DNA from: Peptococcaceae bacterium
GTDB taxonomy: Bacteria; Bacillota; Desulfitobacteriia; Desulfitobacteriales; Desulfitobacteriaceae
Reading direction: 5' to 3'
Assembly: GCA_031289815.1 (NCBI GenBank)
Contig: JAITOS010000148.1
Coordinates: forward strand, 1 to 21,728
Length of the DNA stretch: 21,728 nt
Of this stretch, positions 15,401 through 21,728 are shown in pieces. The first letter of the stretch is position 1. The number at the start of each line of letters is the position of its first letter. The notes under the pieces are model-generated. The model saw only the letters and a program-made list of their open reading frames with translations, was not told the origin of the DNA and ran no database searches. The position numbers and the translations under genes were made by a program.

Positions 15401-15592
15401 CACCTGGTCTTCCACTTCTTCCGGGCCGGCGCCCTGATAGGTCGCGATGAGGGCGGCGATGGGTAAATCCATTTTCGGCATCAGAGCCACCGGCAATTGG
15501 GAGAAATTCAAAAAGCCCATGATCAGAATGGCCGCCATCAAGACGATCATGCTGGCCGGATGACGAACCGCGAACTTAGCAATATTTTTCAT
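12458..15592 (-). CDS. RND efflux transporter permease (HAE1/AcrB family)
   Basis: This is a full-length (1044 aa) proton-driven resistance-nodulation-division transporter. It begins MKNIAKFAVRHPASMIVLMAAILIMGF (first helix), has two large extracytoplasmic porter regions, and two helix bundles. GRIVDDSIVVFENIYRR in helix 4 holds the paired Asp of the proton relay. In the helix 10 motif LAGIVVANAIVFIDYLK an Ala stands where AcrB has Lys940, so the relay resembles the SwrC/Firmicutes type rather than AcrB. YQGAGPEEVEDQVTKPLE near the N-terminus is a family block. Substrates cannot be predicted. GGAGG lies 9 nt before the ATG, and the gene overlaps the adaptor gene by ATGA. No outer-membrane TolC-type gene is seen in the window. 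Confidence 0.95.
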   Translation of the reverse strand: MKNIAKFAVRHPASMIVLMAAILIMGFLNFSQLPVALMPKMDLPIAALIATYQGAGPEEVEDQVTKPLESALGMIGGINTISSISSSNSSLIIVQFNYGTNMDNAMMDIRDKASMIESALPSGVKPTIIKADLNMMPVIEMTLSGDYTLAELQSIAENNFESRLARIPGIASVNIKGGREREVTVDVDPVKAANYGLSLSQIAAFLQQENYNMSSGSIAYGDRKYFVRGLQQFESLDDIANVAITTNTGNRIFLRDIATIEENYKEQTGIIRVNGEYAVSISCQQESDANTVDSCKAVRQEIENVIQEHHLNIAANIVMDQSEYIQNSISSTGRTMLEGGILAVLIILVFLRNISSTLIVAAAIPMSIIATFIAMYYTGSTLNIITLGGLALGIGRIVDDSIVVFENIYRRRTAGESPSEAAIRGTGEVGGAVLASTLTLLAVFLPIGLAEGIAGVLFKPLALTIGVAIACSLVVSLTIIPFLSSRILTDQAMAKRNLGDTWVRRSVNALGRALDSMESSYQRILRWSLHHRKLVVFSVALLLLASVPLSLLVGAEFMPASDSGNITITVEADKGTQLDAMEQATIIVEEQLLNHPLINMVAVTIGNDGGFLGALSSTVVSTITVKLIPLNQRRGHSAQQVAAELSQSLSKLPGLKISAVASEGLFGDDDDKDVTLSIRGDDLAALKQISDEAEALVKQVPGMLDISSSLAEGDPEVQVRINRNRAADYGLTPRQISTDIRTAIDGLVVSKYQALDKEIDIRLLTKQGQTQDLDALSGLKVLTPSGSTIPLSDVATFELTRGPSSINRTDQVREATVTGNILNRDLNGVIKDIHALLDPLPLPPGYEIVYTGANEQMNDSFSSLIMALLMAILLVYVVLVIQYESFVDPFVILFSIPVAFIGIVLALLITGRTFSVSAFIGVIMLAGIVVANAIVFIDYLKQQRAAGLARNEAIIHTGGTRLRPILMTSLCTILAMVPMATGLAEGSETNAPMATVVIGGLLVSTFITLILIPVIYTIFDDWGVKFRSRRARKKEQRLARIAAQ

Positions 15593-16725
15593 TGCCCGCT
15601 TCCTCCGTCAGCCAGATTCGTCAGGGTTCCGTCCTGTACCAGGGTGTTGCCTTTGGTAATCACCGGCTGCCCCGCTTGGAGTCCTTCCGTGATTTCGATA
15701 TCGACGCCGTCGTTGACGCCGGTTTTTACCGACAGCTTCTCTGCCCGCTGCTCCGCGTTGACGGTAAAAACGACGCTGACCCCCTCTTGGGGAAGGACGG
15801 CGGTCAAAGGAATGCAAACGACCCCCGGTTTATGCAAAGTGGCTAAGCGGACTTCGGCAAACATGCCGGATTTGATTTTCCCTTCCGGATTCGGGAGGGC
15901 AATGACGACAGGGTAACTGCGGGACGCCTGATTGGCGATGCTGGAAACGGTTTTCACGCTGGCGGCGATCACGGCGGAATCCACCGCGTCGATGGAGACG
16001 TTGACCTGCTGGCCGACGGTCAGATAACTGATATCGGATTCGGTGATCATTAGCTCGATTTCCAGGCCGTTATCCGGGTTGATGAGGGCGACGGGCGCTT
16101 GCGGATTGACGGTCTGGCCGATGGACAGATCCAGCCAGCCAACGACGCCGGCAATGGGGGTGGTGATTTGGCAGTTCTGCAATTGTTGTTCCAAGGAGCG
16201 CAGGCTGGCTTCGATCTGGGCCAGGTTGGCGCTGACCGTACCGGAGGTCAGGGCGTTGAGCTCGTCTCTGGCGGCTTCCAAGTCCCGGCTGGCGATGGCG
16301 CCCGCCTCAAACAGCGATTGCAAGCGGGCGTAATTGCGCTCGGCAGCCTCGATTTTGATATCGTTGGCCGCTTTGCTGGCTTGGGCGGCGGCTAAACTGG
16401 CGCGGGCTTGCGCCATAGATACTTCCAGATCACTGGAATCCAGAGAGGCGATGGTCTGGCCCGCGCCCACGCTTTGTCCGGCTTGAACGTAAACCGCTGT
16501 GACCCGGCTGGCGATCTTAGGCAAGACCGAGACTTCGTTGCTCCCTTTGACCCGCCCGGTATAGGTCACGTATTTATCAATCGTCTTGATTTCAGCTGCC
16601 GCCGTCTCGATGTTGACGCTGGTTTCCGCCGTGGTCGTATCTGTAGCGCCGCAGCCGTTCAGCCCCCATAAGGCCGCGCCTATCAATAAGCCGGATAATA
16701 CGATTTTTGGTGTTCTTCTGTTCAT
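15589..16725 (-). CDS. RND efflux periplasmic adaptor (membrane fusion) lipoprotein
   Basis: This 378-aa protein is the adaptor partner of the RND permease. A signal peptide ends in the lipobox LNGC (Cys25), so it should be membrane-anchored by lipid. It then shows the first half of the lipoyl domain (KIASRVTAVYVQAGQSVGAGQTIASLD), a coiled-coil hairpin rich in Ala, Gln and Glu (about residues 100-180), the second lipoyl half (TTPIAGVVGWLDLSIGQTVNP), a beta-barrel domain, and the membrane-proximal domain (VVCIPLTAVLPQEG). AGAGGAGGAG lies about 10 nt upstream. A lipidated adaptor with a substantial hairpin hints at a two-membrane envelope, but similar adaptors occur in monoderms. It lies 78 nt after the tetR gene on the same strand. 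Confidence 0.94.
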   Translation of the reverse strand: MNRRTPKIVLSGLLIGAALWGLNGCGATDTTTAETSVNIETAAAEIKTIDKYVTYTGRVKGSNEVSVLPKIASRVTAVYVQAGQSVGAGQTIASLDSSDLEVSMAQARASLAAAQASKAANDIKIEAAERNYARLQSLFEAGAIASRDLEAARDELNALTSGTVSANLAQIEASLRSLEQQLQNCQITTPIAGVVGWLDLSIGQTVNPQAPVALINPDNGLEIELMITESDISYLTVGQQVNVSIDAVDSAVIAASVKTVSSIANQASRSYPVVIALPNPEGKIKSGMFAEVRLATLHKPGVVCIPLTAVLPQEGVSVVFTVNAEQRAEKLSVKTGVNDGVDIEITEGLQAGQPVITKGNTLVQDGTLTNLADGGSGQ

Positions 16726-16803
16726 CAGTCCAGTCTCCTCCTCTGTATTTTTTGAATGGCAAGGTACATGCGGGTACGGATGGAAATCATGAGCGCGAAA
16801 AGA

Positions 16804-17424
16804 CTATCGGTAAAAACACTTGCGCAGAATGAGGATATAGGCGTCGATTTCCTGAACCATCTCGTCAAATTCCAGCGTACAATCCTTGAAGCCCAAGTGT
16901 TTGTGATGGTAGCCTTGGATGAAGATAAAAATTATTTCGCAGATCTTTTCCGCCGGGATATCCGGGCGGAACAAGGAGGTGTCGAGGCCCTCAAACAGCT
17001 TGGGCCAGAAGGTTTCCGCAAAGGAGTTGTAGTAGGCTTGCAGATCCGGCGCGATTTCATGGATGTCGGCATGGCAGGTCGCCGCAATAAATTCAAAGAT
17101 GGCGGGATAGGTACGGCACAGATCGACTCTTAAAAACACTTGTTGCCGCCAGCGCGCCAGCAAATCCTTCTCCTGCGGATTCAGAAGTCCGAGCAGCTCC
17201 GTGGATACGGTCTGAACCGCGTAGACGAACAGAAAGAGGAACAGATCCCTTTTCGTGCCGAAATAGTGGAACAGGAGTCCCTTGGAAATACCGGCTTCCC
17301 GCACGATGACGTCGGTAGACGCCTGCTTATACCCCTTCGTGAATTCACTGATGGCGGCGTTCAGAATGCGGCTCCGTTTTTCCTCGTCGATCTGCATGAT
17401 TTTATGTTCGCTTAGATCGTTCAT
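16804..17424 (-). CDS. TetR/AcrR-family transcriptional regulator of the efflux operon
   Basis: This 206-aa regulator has an N-terminal helix-turn-helix, KRSRILNAAISEFTKGYKQASTDVIVREAGISKGLLFHYFGTKRDLF, the hallmark of TetR proteins, and a helical ligand-binding C-terminal domain with no recognisable ligand motif. I chose the ATG at 17424 because GGAGG (17440-17436) lies 11 nt upstream; an in-frame ATG at 17460 would place the ribosome site inside the gene and the start inside a palindromic operator. It is the first gene of a tetR-adaptor-RND cluster on one strand and has two similar palindromes at its promoter, so autoregulation and control of the pump by an effector are likely. TetR proteins usually repress and are released by pump substrates. 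Confidence 0.92.
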   Translation of the reverse strand: MNDLSEHKIMQIDEEKRSRILNAAISEFTKGYKQASTDVIVREAGISKGLLFHYFGTKRDLFLFLFVYAVQTVSTELLGLLNPQEKDLLARWRQQVFLRVDLCRTYPAIFEFIAATCHADIHEIAPDLQAYYNSFAETFWPKLFEGLDTSLFRPDIPAEKICEIIFIFIQGYHHKHLGFKDCTLEFDEMVQEIDAYILILRKCFYR

Positions 17425-17443
17425 AGATCGCTGTTCCTCCGCG

Positions 17444-17515
17444 TTGACTATTTTGGTCAATAATAAAGTATCACTATTGACTCATAAAGTCAATACTTGG
17501 TAGAGACTTTATGAG
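17444..17515 (-). promoter_or_regulatory. tetR promoter with two TTGAC-N7-GTCAA operators
   Basis: Two 17-bp palindromes, TTGACTATTTTGGTCAA (17444-17460) and TTGACTCATAAAGTCAA (17477-17493), start 33 bp apart, three helical turns. On the minus strand TTGACT (17493-17488) and TACTTT (17470-17465) form a promoter with 17-nt spacing, so one operator covers the -35 and the other lies just after the -10. An additional 11-bp exact inverted repeat, CTCATAAAGTC (17481-17491) and GACTTTATGAG (17505-17515), overlaps the upstream side. This is the expected layout for TetR autorepression. Confidence 0.7.
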
Positions 17516-17825
17516 CGGCGTTTACTTTATTGGCGGTGAAGGCGCTGTGGGGGATGGGCCGGAGGATGAGGATGTATGCGCGATATATGCCTATGCCGCT
17601 TCCTGACGGATATTATACGATCGAAAATTAAACGGAGCGTAAACGGAGAGTAAACGGAGGGTAAACACCGGCAAATACTGTCGAAAAATAATCAGCGAGC
17701 GAGGCGGCAAACTTATGACCAGCGGCGCGGATAAATTCGTTTTCAGCGGCAAATAATAGAGAAAGAACGCCAGTGGCGGCCAAAATGGCTTGCAAAATAA
17801 AATGAAGCGGGAAGGATGAAGAACG
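17516..17825. other. Non-coding region between tetR promoter and manganese catalase gene
   Basis: About 310 bases with no supported gene. It contains an 11-bp tandem repeat (listed separately) and, at its right end, AAGGA about 9 nt before the catalase ATG. I found no clear -35/-10 pair for the catalase gene, which would fit use of an alternative sigma factor, for example a sporulation sigma, but this is not shown. Confidence 0.5.
17629..17669. repeat. Tandem 11-bp repeat TAAACGGAGNG
   Basis: TAAACGGAG starts at 17629, 17640 and 17651, with a partial fourth copy (TAAAC) at 17662, exactly 11 bp apart. It lies about 160 bp upstream of the manganese catalase gene. Helical phasing would suit a regulator array; a neutral tandem duplication is the alternative. 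Confidence 0.7.
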
Positions 17826-18503
17826 ATGTTTAGACACGATAAAAATCTCTTGAAAGATCTGAGGGTGGAAAGACCGAATCCTCAATACGCTGTGTTGCTT
17901 CAGGAACAGGTGGGGGGAAGCAACGGCGAATTAAGTGCGGGAATGCAGTATATCTCGCAAAGCCTCCGGGTGAAGGATCCGCAAATCAAGGATCTGTTTT
18001 TGGACATCGGCGCGGAAGAGCTCAGCCACATGGAGATGGTGGCGACCCTGGTCAACCTGCTCAACGGTCATGAGGTGGATTACCGGACGGTGAACGGCGG
18101 CACGATTCAGGCGCACGTCGTCAACGGGCTGAATCCCGGCTTGATGAATGCGTCAGGGAATCCCTGGACGGCCAACTATATCGCGGTGACGGGCGATTTA
18201 TGCGCCGACCTGCTATCGGATATTGCCGCGGAACAGAGAGCCAAGGTGGTCTATCAATATTTAATGCGGCAGATCAATGACAAATACGTGCTGGAGGCGC
18301 TGGATTTCCTGCTCAACCGGGAAGAAGCCCACAATACCATGTTCCGGGAGGCCTTTAACAAGGTCAGCCAAACGGGTTCCAATCAGAGCTTCGGGGTGAC
18401 GGAGGATTCAAAATTATACTTTGATCTGTCCAATACCTCCGGGCAGAACTTTAACGCCAACCAGCCGACGCCGCCCAGCTTTAACAGTCCGAACCGTCAC
18501 TGA
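17826..18503 (+). CDS. Manganese (non-haem) catalase, CotJC-like
   Basis: This 225-aa protein belongs to the ferritin-like dimanganese catalases, which split hydrogen peroxide into water and oxygen. The four-helix-bundle metal ligands can be assigned: Glu35 (GSNGELSAGMQY), Glu65 and His68 (GAEELSHMEM), Glu136 (DIAAEQRAK) and His169 (NREEAHNTMF). Spacing matches the Lactobacillus plantarum type. The C-terminal tail from about residue 185 is rich in Asn, Ser and Pro. The family includes spore-coat CotJC of Bacillus, to which its length is close; whether the host sporulates is not shown here. In an anaerobe with oxygen-sensitive nitrogenase, peroxide defence is a sensible role. Its stop codon abuts that of the convergent kinase gene. 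Confidence 0.92.
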   Translation: MFRHDKNLLKDLRVERPNPQYAVLLQEQVGGSNGELSAGMQYISQSLRVKDPQIKDLFLDIGAEELSHMEMVATLVNLLNGHEVDYRTVNGGTIQAHVVNGLNPGLMNASGNPWTANYIAVTGDLCADLLSDIAAEQRAKVVYQYLMRQINDKYVLEALDFLLNREEAHNTMFREAFNKVSQTGSNQSFGVTEDSKLYFDLSNTSGQNFNANQPTPPSFNSPNRH

Positions 18504-20291
18504 TCAATCCGGGCGCTTCGGGACGTTTTCGCCTTTCGGCGGTAAGTATTGGCGCAGCACGGCTAACATCTTATCGTAGGCCAGGGGTTTGCCTAAATGA
18601 CCGTTCATCCCTGCGGCGAGACATTTGTCGATATCTTCCCGGAAGACATTGGCGGTCATGGCGATGATCGGTACTTGCTTGGCGCATTCAAGGTCGAGGG
18701 CGCGAATCCGGCGGGTCGCTTCATAGCCGTCCATTTCCGGCATTTGGATATCCATAAAAATAAAATCGTAGCGCTCGGCGGCGGCAGCGTATAATTGAAG
18801 CGCTTGCACTCCGTTTTCCGCGCAATCGAAGGTTAGGGCAGTCGGTTCCAGGAGGGAGAGTACAATTTCCCGGTTGATTTCCACATCCTCCGCCAACAGA
18901 ATATGATAACCCTCAAAGCCGTTCGTGTCATAGGGATCATTATCCGCGCCACGGAAAGCGCCGACCGCGTGAGCGCCTTTGCCCCGTTCGACCTGAATGC
19001 TGAAAGCAAAAGTGGAGCCCTTGCCAAACTCAGACTCCACCCGTATTTTGCCGCCCAGCATTTCGATGATATGCTGGGAAATCGAGAGACCCAGACCGGT
19101 ACCGCCAAATTTCCGCGAGATGCTGCTGTCAGCCTGCTGGAAGGAATGAAAGAGGTTGGGCTGCTGTTCCGGGAGGATGCCGATGCCGGTATCGGTCACT
19201 TCGATCTGAATCGTATAAAAATTATCAATTTTCTCCAGTAAACGGACGTCCAAGCGGATGGAGCCGTGTTTCGGGGTGAATTTTATGGCGTTGGAAAGCA
19301 GATTCATAATGGCCTGCGCCAGCCGTTGCCGGTCGCTGATCCACAGGCGCGGAATCGTTTCGTCGAGACGGAGCGTAAAGTGCTGCTGTTTGGCGTCTGT
19401 CTGAAAGCGGATGATACTGACGAGTTCCTGAAACAGTTCTTTAGAATCAAACTCCGAGAGGGAAAGGTCTAATTTATTGGCCTCAATCTTGGACATGTCC
19501 AGGATATCGTTGATCACTCCCAGCAAATGGAGGGAGGCGTCGTTTATTTTATTCAGGCAATCGTCTTTTTTCTGCGGATCAGAGGCGGTTTTGGCGATGG
19601 TAATCATCCCAATAATGGCGTTGATGGGGGTGCGTATCTCGTGGCTCATGTTCGAGAGAAAATCACTTTTTGACCGGGAAGCGTTCTCCGCCCGCTGCCA
19701 TTCATTTTCCGCCGTTTTTTGCGCCTTGACCTGCTCATAATGCTGGTATCGTATCACGAGAGAGATCAGTAGGCTGGAAAAGATGAAGGAAGTAGCGATG
19801 TCGATGCAGATGAGGAATTCCGAAGCGATGGGCGTGACCCATTGAGGATGCTCGTAAGCCATCCAGAAACACCCCGTGCTGATGAGCAGATAAAGCGACA
19901 GCATGAGGACATAGCCTTTTCCGTGGAGCAAAACGGAAAGGAGAACGATTCCCAGAAGCAGATAAGCGAGCATACCGCTGCGGATGCCGCCGCTGGAGAA
20001 AAAAATGAACGGAAAAACGATGTCGCAAAGCAAGAAACACATCAACAGGCCGCCGAGTTTATAACGGCGGCTTTTGTTAATCCAGAATAAGAACAGAAAA
20101 ATCGTGACCGGCAGCAAGGAGGTGGATAGGACGGATATCGATGATGAAGCCTGGAGCAGGGTGGATAGCCATCCGGCCAAGCTGCCGACGAGACAAAACA
20201 TCAAGACGACGTTAAATAGTCTGGCGTCCGCCGGAATATTCTCGGAAAAGAAGGTGCGATAGAAGAAATGGTCCTTTATTTTATCAAGCAT
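18504..20291 (-). CDS. Membrane hybrid sensor histidine kinase with receiver domain
   Basis: This 595-aa hybrid kinase starts with an N-terminal region of about six membrane helices (residues 25-180) and no recognised extracytoplasmic sensor domain, so it may sense within or near the membrane. A short coiled coil leads to the HisKA domain with phospho-acceptor His217 in FLSNMSHEIRTPINAIIGM. The HATPase domain has NLLSNAIKFTP (N box, about 331-341), VTDTGIGI (G1) and FGGTGLGLSIS (G2). A C-terminal receiver domain has the acidic pair LLAEDVEINRE and the acceptor Asp at about 515 in FIFMDIQMPEMDGYEA, with the Lys in GKPL. There is no HPt domain and no partner regulator adjacent, so the phosphorelay target is unknown. 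Neighbours give no function. Confidence 0.93.
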   Translation of the reverse strand: MLDKIKDHFFYRTFFSENIPADARLFNVVLMFCLVGSLAGWLSTLLQASSSISVLSTSLLPVTIFLFLFWINKSRRYKLGGLLMCFLLCDIVFPFIFFSSGGIRSGMLAYLLLGIVLLSVLLHGKGYVLMLSLYLLISTGCFWMAYEHPQWVTPIASEFLICIDIATSFIFSSLLISLVIRYQHYEQVKAQKTAENEWQRAENASRSKSDFLSNMSHEIRTPINAIIGMITIAKTASDPQKKDDCLNKINDASLHLLGVINDILDMSKIEANKLDLSLSEFDSKELFQELVSIIRFQTDAKQQHFTLRLDETIPRLWISDRQRLAQAIMNLLSNAIKFTPKHGSIRLDVRLLEKIDNFYTIQIEVTDTGIGILPEQQPNLFHSFQQADSSISRKFGGTGLGLSISQHIIEMLGGKIRVESEFGKGSTFAFSIQVERGKGAHAVGAFRGADNDPYDTNGFEGYHILLAEDVEINREIVLSLLEPTALTFDCAENGVQALQLYAAAAERYDFIFMDIQMPEMDGYEATRRIRALDLECAKQVPIIAMTANVFREDIDKCLAAGMNGHLGKPLAYDKMLAVLRQYLPPKGENVPKRPD

Positions 20292-20385
20292 AGCGTCCGG
20301 AAACTCTCCTCAAGCGTAGTGATGACGTTTTAGCGCACTGGAAAAACGGCAAGATAGAAGATCGTTGGCATAAATTCACCATTCT

Positions 20386-20414
20386 AGTATAGTATAAAAA
20401 CGATTTAAATTCAA
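20386..20414 (-). promoter_or_regulatory. Sigma-A-type promoter for the hybrid kinase gene
   Basis: On the minus strand TTGAAT (20414-20409) and TATACT (20391-20386) are separated by 17 nt, about 95 nt before the kinase start codon. TATACT is directly repeated with a shared base (20396-20386), so more than one start position could be used. Confidence 0.6.
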
Positions 20415-20467
20415 TGATGTATTTGGCGAAAAATCGCTGCCGTGCCGTTTCCGGACGACTGTGGGTC

Positions 20468-21094
20468 TCAGCCCTCCAGCTTCACCGTGCTTTCAACTCG
20501 CGCCTGGGGATGGATCGAGACGGTTTCGTGATACTCGACCAGCCGGATTTGGCATTCCGCGCCGATGCGGACGTTTTTGCCCCGCACGGTATCGGCGGTG
20601 ACGTGTTCGACGTCGATGTCGTCGCCTTCGATCAGCGCGCAGCGAAAGCTCTTGCCCTTGTGCCGCCAGGGGATCAGATCCGTGATAAACTCCAGCGCGC
20701 CGTTCGCGTTTTCCCGCTGGATTTTGAGCTGCTGGCCGCACACCTCGTGAGCGGAGGAGCCGTAGACGAAGCGAATGTCCGCTTTCTCGGCGTTCAGGGA
20801 ACCGCCGACCTTCAGGGCGCCCCTGCCGGTAAAGCTCTCCGCTTCCAGGTCGCGCCCGACGTTGATCAGCCCCGACAGACGGCAGTGGCGGCTTTTGACG
20901 TCGCCCGCGATCTTACAGGTGCCTTCGATATGGACGTCGGTGCAGGTGAGGTCGCCCTTGAAGGTGGAAACCCCTTGCAGACTCAGTTCTTCACAGGTTA
21001 TGTCGCCGTTGATTTTGGCGACGCCCTCGATTTTGACGTTTTGATAGACCCCGCCGTCGGTTTGGGTAATGCCGCTGAATTTCATGGTGTTCAT
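20468..21094 (-). CDS. Bactofilin-like polymer-forming protein (YhbE/YhbF type)
   Basis: This 208-aa protein consists of short repeating strands with regularly spaced small and hydrophobic residues, such as VYQNVKIEGVAKINGDITCEELSLQGVSTFKGDLTC and VHIEGTCKIAGDVKSRHCRLSG, the right-handed beta-helix pattern of bactofilins. Bactofilins self-assemble into filaments and organise cell-shape or motility machinery. In Bacillus subtilis, yhbD, yhbE and yhbF lie together, and YhbE and YhbF (BacE, BacF) are bactofilins needed for flagellar assembly; the gene order here is a yhbD homologue followed by a single bactofilin, overlapping by ATGA. Cysteines are unusually frequent within the repeats. Filament formation is inferred from the family. 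Confidence 0.8.
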   Translation of the reverse strand: MNTMKFSGITQTDGGVYQNVKIEGVAKINGDITCEELSLQGVSTFKGDLTCTDVHIEGTCKIAGDVKSRHCRLSGLINVGRDLEAESFTGRGALKVGGSLNAEKADIRFVYGSSAHEVCGQQLKIQRENANGALEFITDLIPWRHKGKSFRCALIEGDDIDVEHVTADTVRGKNVRIGAECQIRLVEYHETVSIHPQARVESTVKLEG

Positions 21095-21714
21095 TTTTCA
21101 GCCCTCCATCTTATTTTCAAGGTTTCCCAGAGCTCAGCCGTGCGCACGGCGACGATGAGCTTCGCGTCGGGATCGGCTGCGGCGCTGGCGTTTTCGCTGG
21201 TGAGCAGGCTGAAGGTGACGCCCATTTTGCGATAGACCGTCAGTAAGGGCGCGCTGCCAAAGCTCTTAAAATCCGCCAGCAGATGAGAGAGAATTTGGTC
21301 GCTTTCCGCCAGAGTGATCTGACCGCCGGTCAGCAGCTGATCGCAAATATACAGATAGAGCGCGCCGTAAAAGTCTAAGATCTCGTCTGGCGAAAACAGC
21401 TTCATGCGGCTGACCGTCTCGGACAACAGTCCCTGCTCGATCAATTGCTGGGGCCGGACGCGGATATCCAGCGGGGTTCCGGCAAAGGTCTGCGCCAAAT
21501 GATCCAGGGAGAGGTCCTCCTTCATGTCCTGAATCCGGGCGATTCGCTCCAGCGTCCGCACGCGTGGGAAGAAGGTTTCCGGGCCGGTGAAGCTGGATTT
21601 TTTGATGAACCAATCTTCGGGGATCAATTGTTTTCGCTTCCAGCGGTAGAGCGCCCCGTAGGAAATTCCGGTCAGCGCCAGCAGTTCTTTTTTGGAAATC
21701 AGGTCTTCGTCCAT
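21091..21714 (-). CDS. YhbD-like DUF4004 protein with MerR-like helix-turn-helix
   Basis: This 207-aa protein begins MDEDLISKKELLALTGISYGALYRWKRKQLIPEDWFIKKSSFTGPETFFPR, a winged helix-turn-helix of MerR type that matches Bacillus YhbD (DUF4004). The remaining 150 residues are helical with no effector-binding motif I recognise. AAGGAGG at the very end of the window (21722-21728) provides a strong ribosome site for the ATG at 21714. The stop overlaps the start of the bactofilin gene (ATGA). Family context suggests a regulator or adaptor for the bactofilin operon; direct DNA binding is not established here. Confidence 0.82.
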   Translation of the reverse strand: MDEDLISKKELLALTGISYGALYRWKRKQLIPEDWFIKKSSFTGPETFFPRVRTLERIARIQDMKEDLSLDHLAQTFAGTPLDIRVRPQQLIEQGLLSETVSRMKLFSPDEILDFYGALYLYICDQLLTGGQITLAESDQILSHLLADFKSFGSAPLLTVYRKMGVTFSLLTSENASAAADPDAKLIVAVRTAELWETLKIRWRAEK

Positions 21715-21728
21715 GAGAAGCCCTCCTT

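Noticed and set aside
20414..21235. Plus-strand open frame of 273 codons over the bactofilin gene
   Set aside because: The minus strand has a bactofilin repeat pattern, a ribosome site and an ATGA overlap with the yhbD-like gene; the plus frame spans both genes and lacks a recognisable domain.

Overview
The window looks like the chromosome of an anaerobic, nitrogen-fixing member of the Bacillota. The NifD tail and the short NifK closely resemble the Clostridium pasteurianum type, and nifV is split into omega and alpha genes as in clostridia. A yhbD-bactofilin pair, a spore-coat-type manganese catalase and an RND pump with its own adaptor would suit a clostridial or Negativicutes-like, possibly two-membrane, lineage; the exact taxon is inference. 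No rRNA, tRNA, CRISPR array or intact insertion sequence was seen.

Layout. (1) 1-4815, plus strand: the 3' end of a nif operon, with nifD (partial), nifK, nifB, nifV-omega and nifV-alpha. nifE and nifN, often found between nifK and nifB, are not there. (2) 4816-5233: a non-coding junction with a perfect 25-bp inverted repeat, then a good sigma-A-type promoter with an overlapping palindrome. (3) 5234-11719, plus strand: a tightly coupled operon encoding a NifH-like reductase, two different nitrogenase component-1-like proteins, and a complete class III (FecB/FecC/BtuF-like) metal-chelate ABC importer. It ends in two short P-loop proteins that look truncated. Hand-counted lines are about 48-50% G+C here against 57-62% in flanking genes, so this block looks acquired. 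(4) 11716-17424, minus strand: a small lipoprotein, then a tetR-adaptor-RND efflux operon with paired palindromic operators at the tetR promoter. (5) 17826-18503, plus: manganese catalase. (6) 18504-20291, minus: membrane hybrid histidine kinase. (7) 20468-21714, minus: yhbD-like regulator and bactofilin.

How the genes work together. NifDK reduces N2, NifB builds the cofactor precursor and the two-part NifV makes homocitrate. The neighbouring nitrogenase-like operon cannot be a second N2-fixing enzyme by residue content: the component-1-like subunits appear to lack the cofactor Cys and His ligands, and the K-like one lacks a P-cluster Cys. A NifH-type ATP-driven electron donor is nevertheless well preserved. 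Co-transcription with a siderophore/corrinoid/haem-type importer suggests that the complex reduces an imported metal chelate or tetrapyrrole-like compound, or that the importer feeds its metal supply. This operon is the best candidate in the window for an undescribed system.
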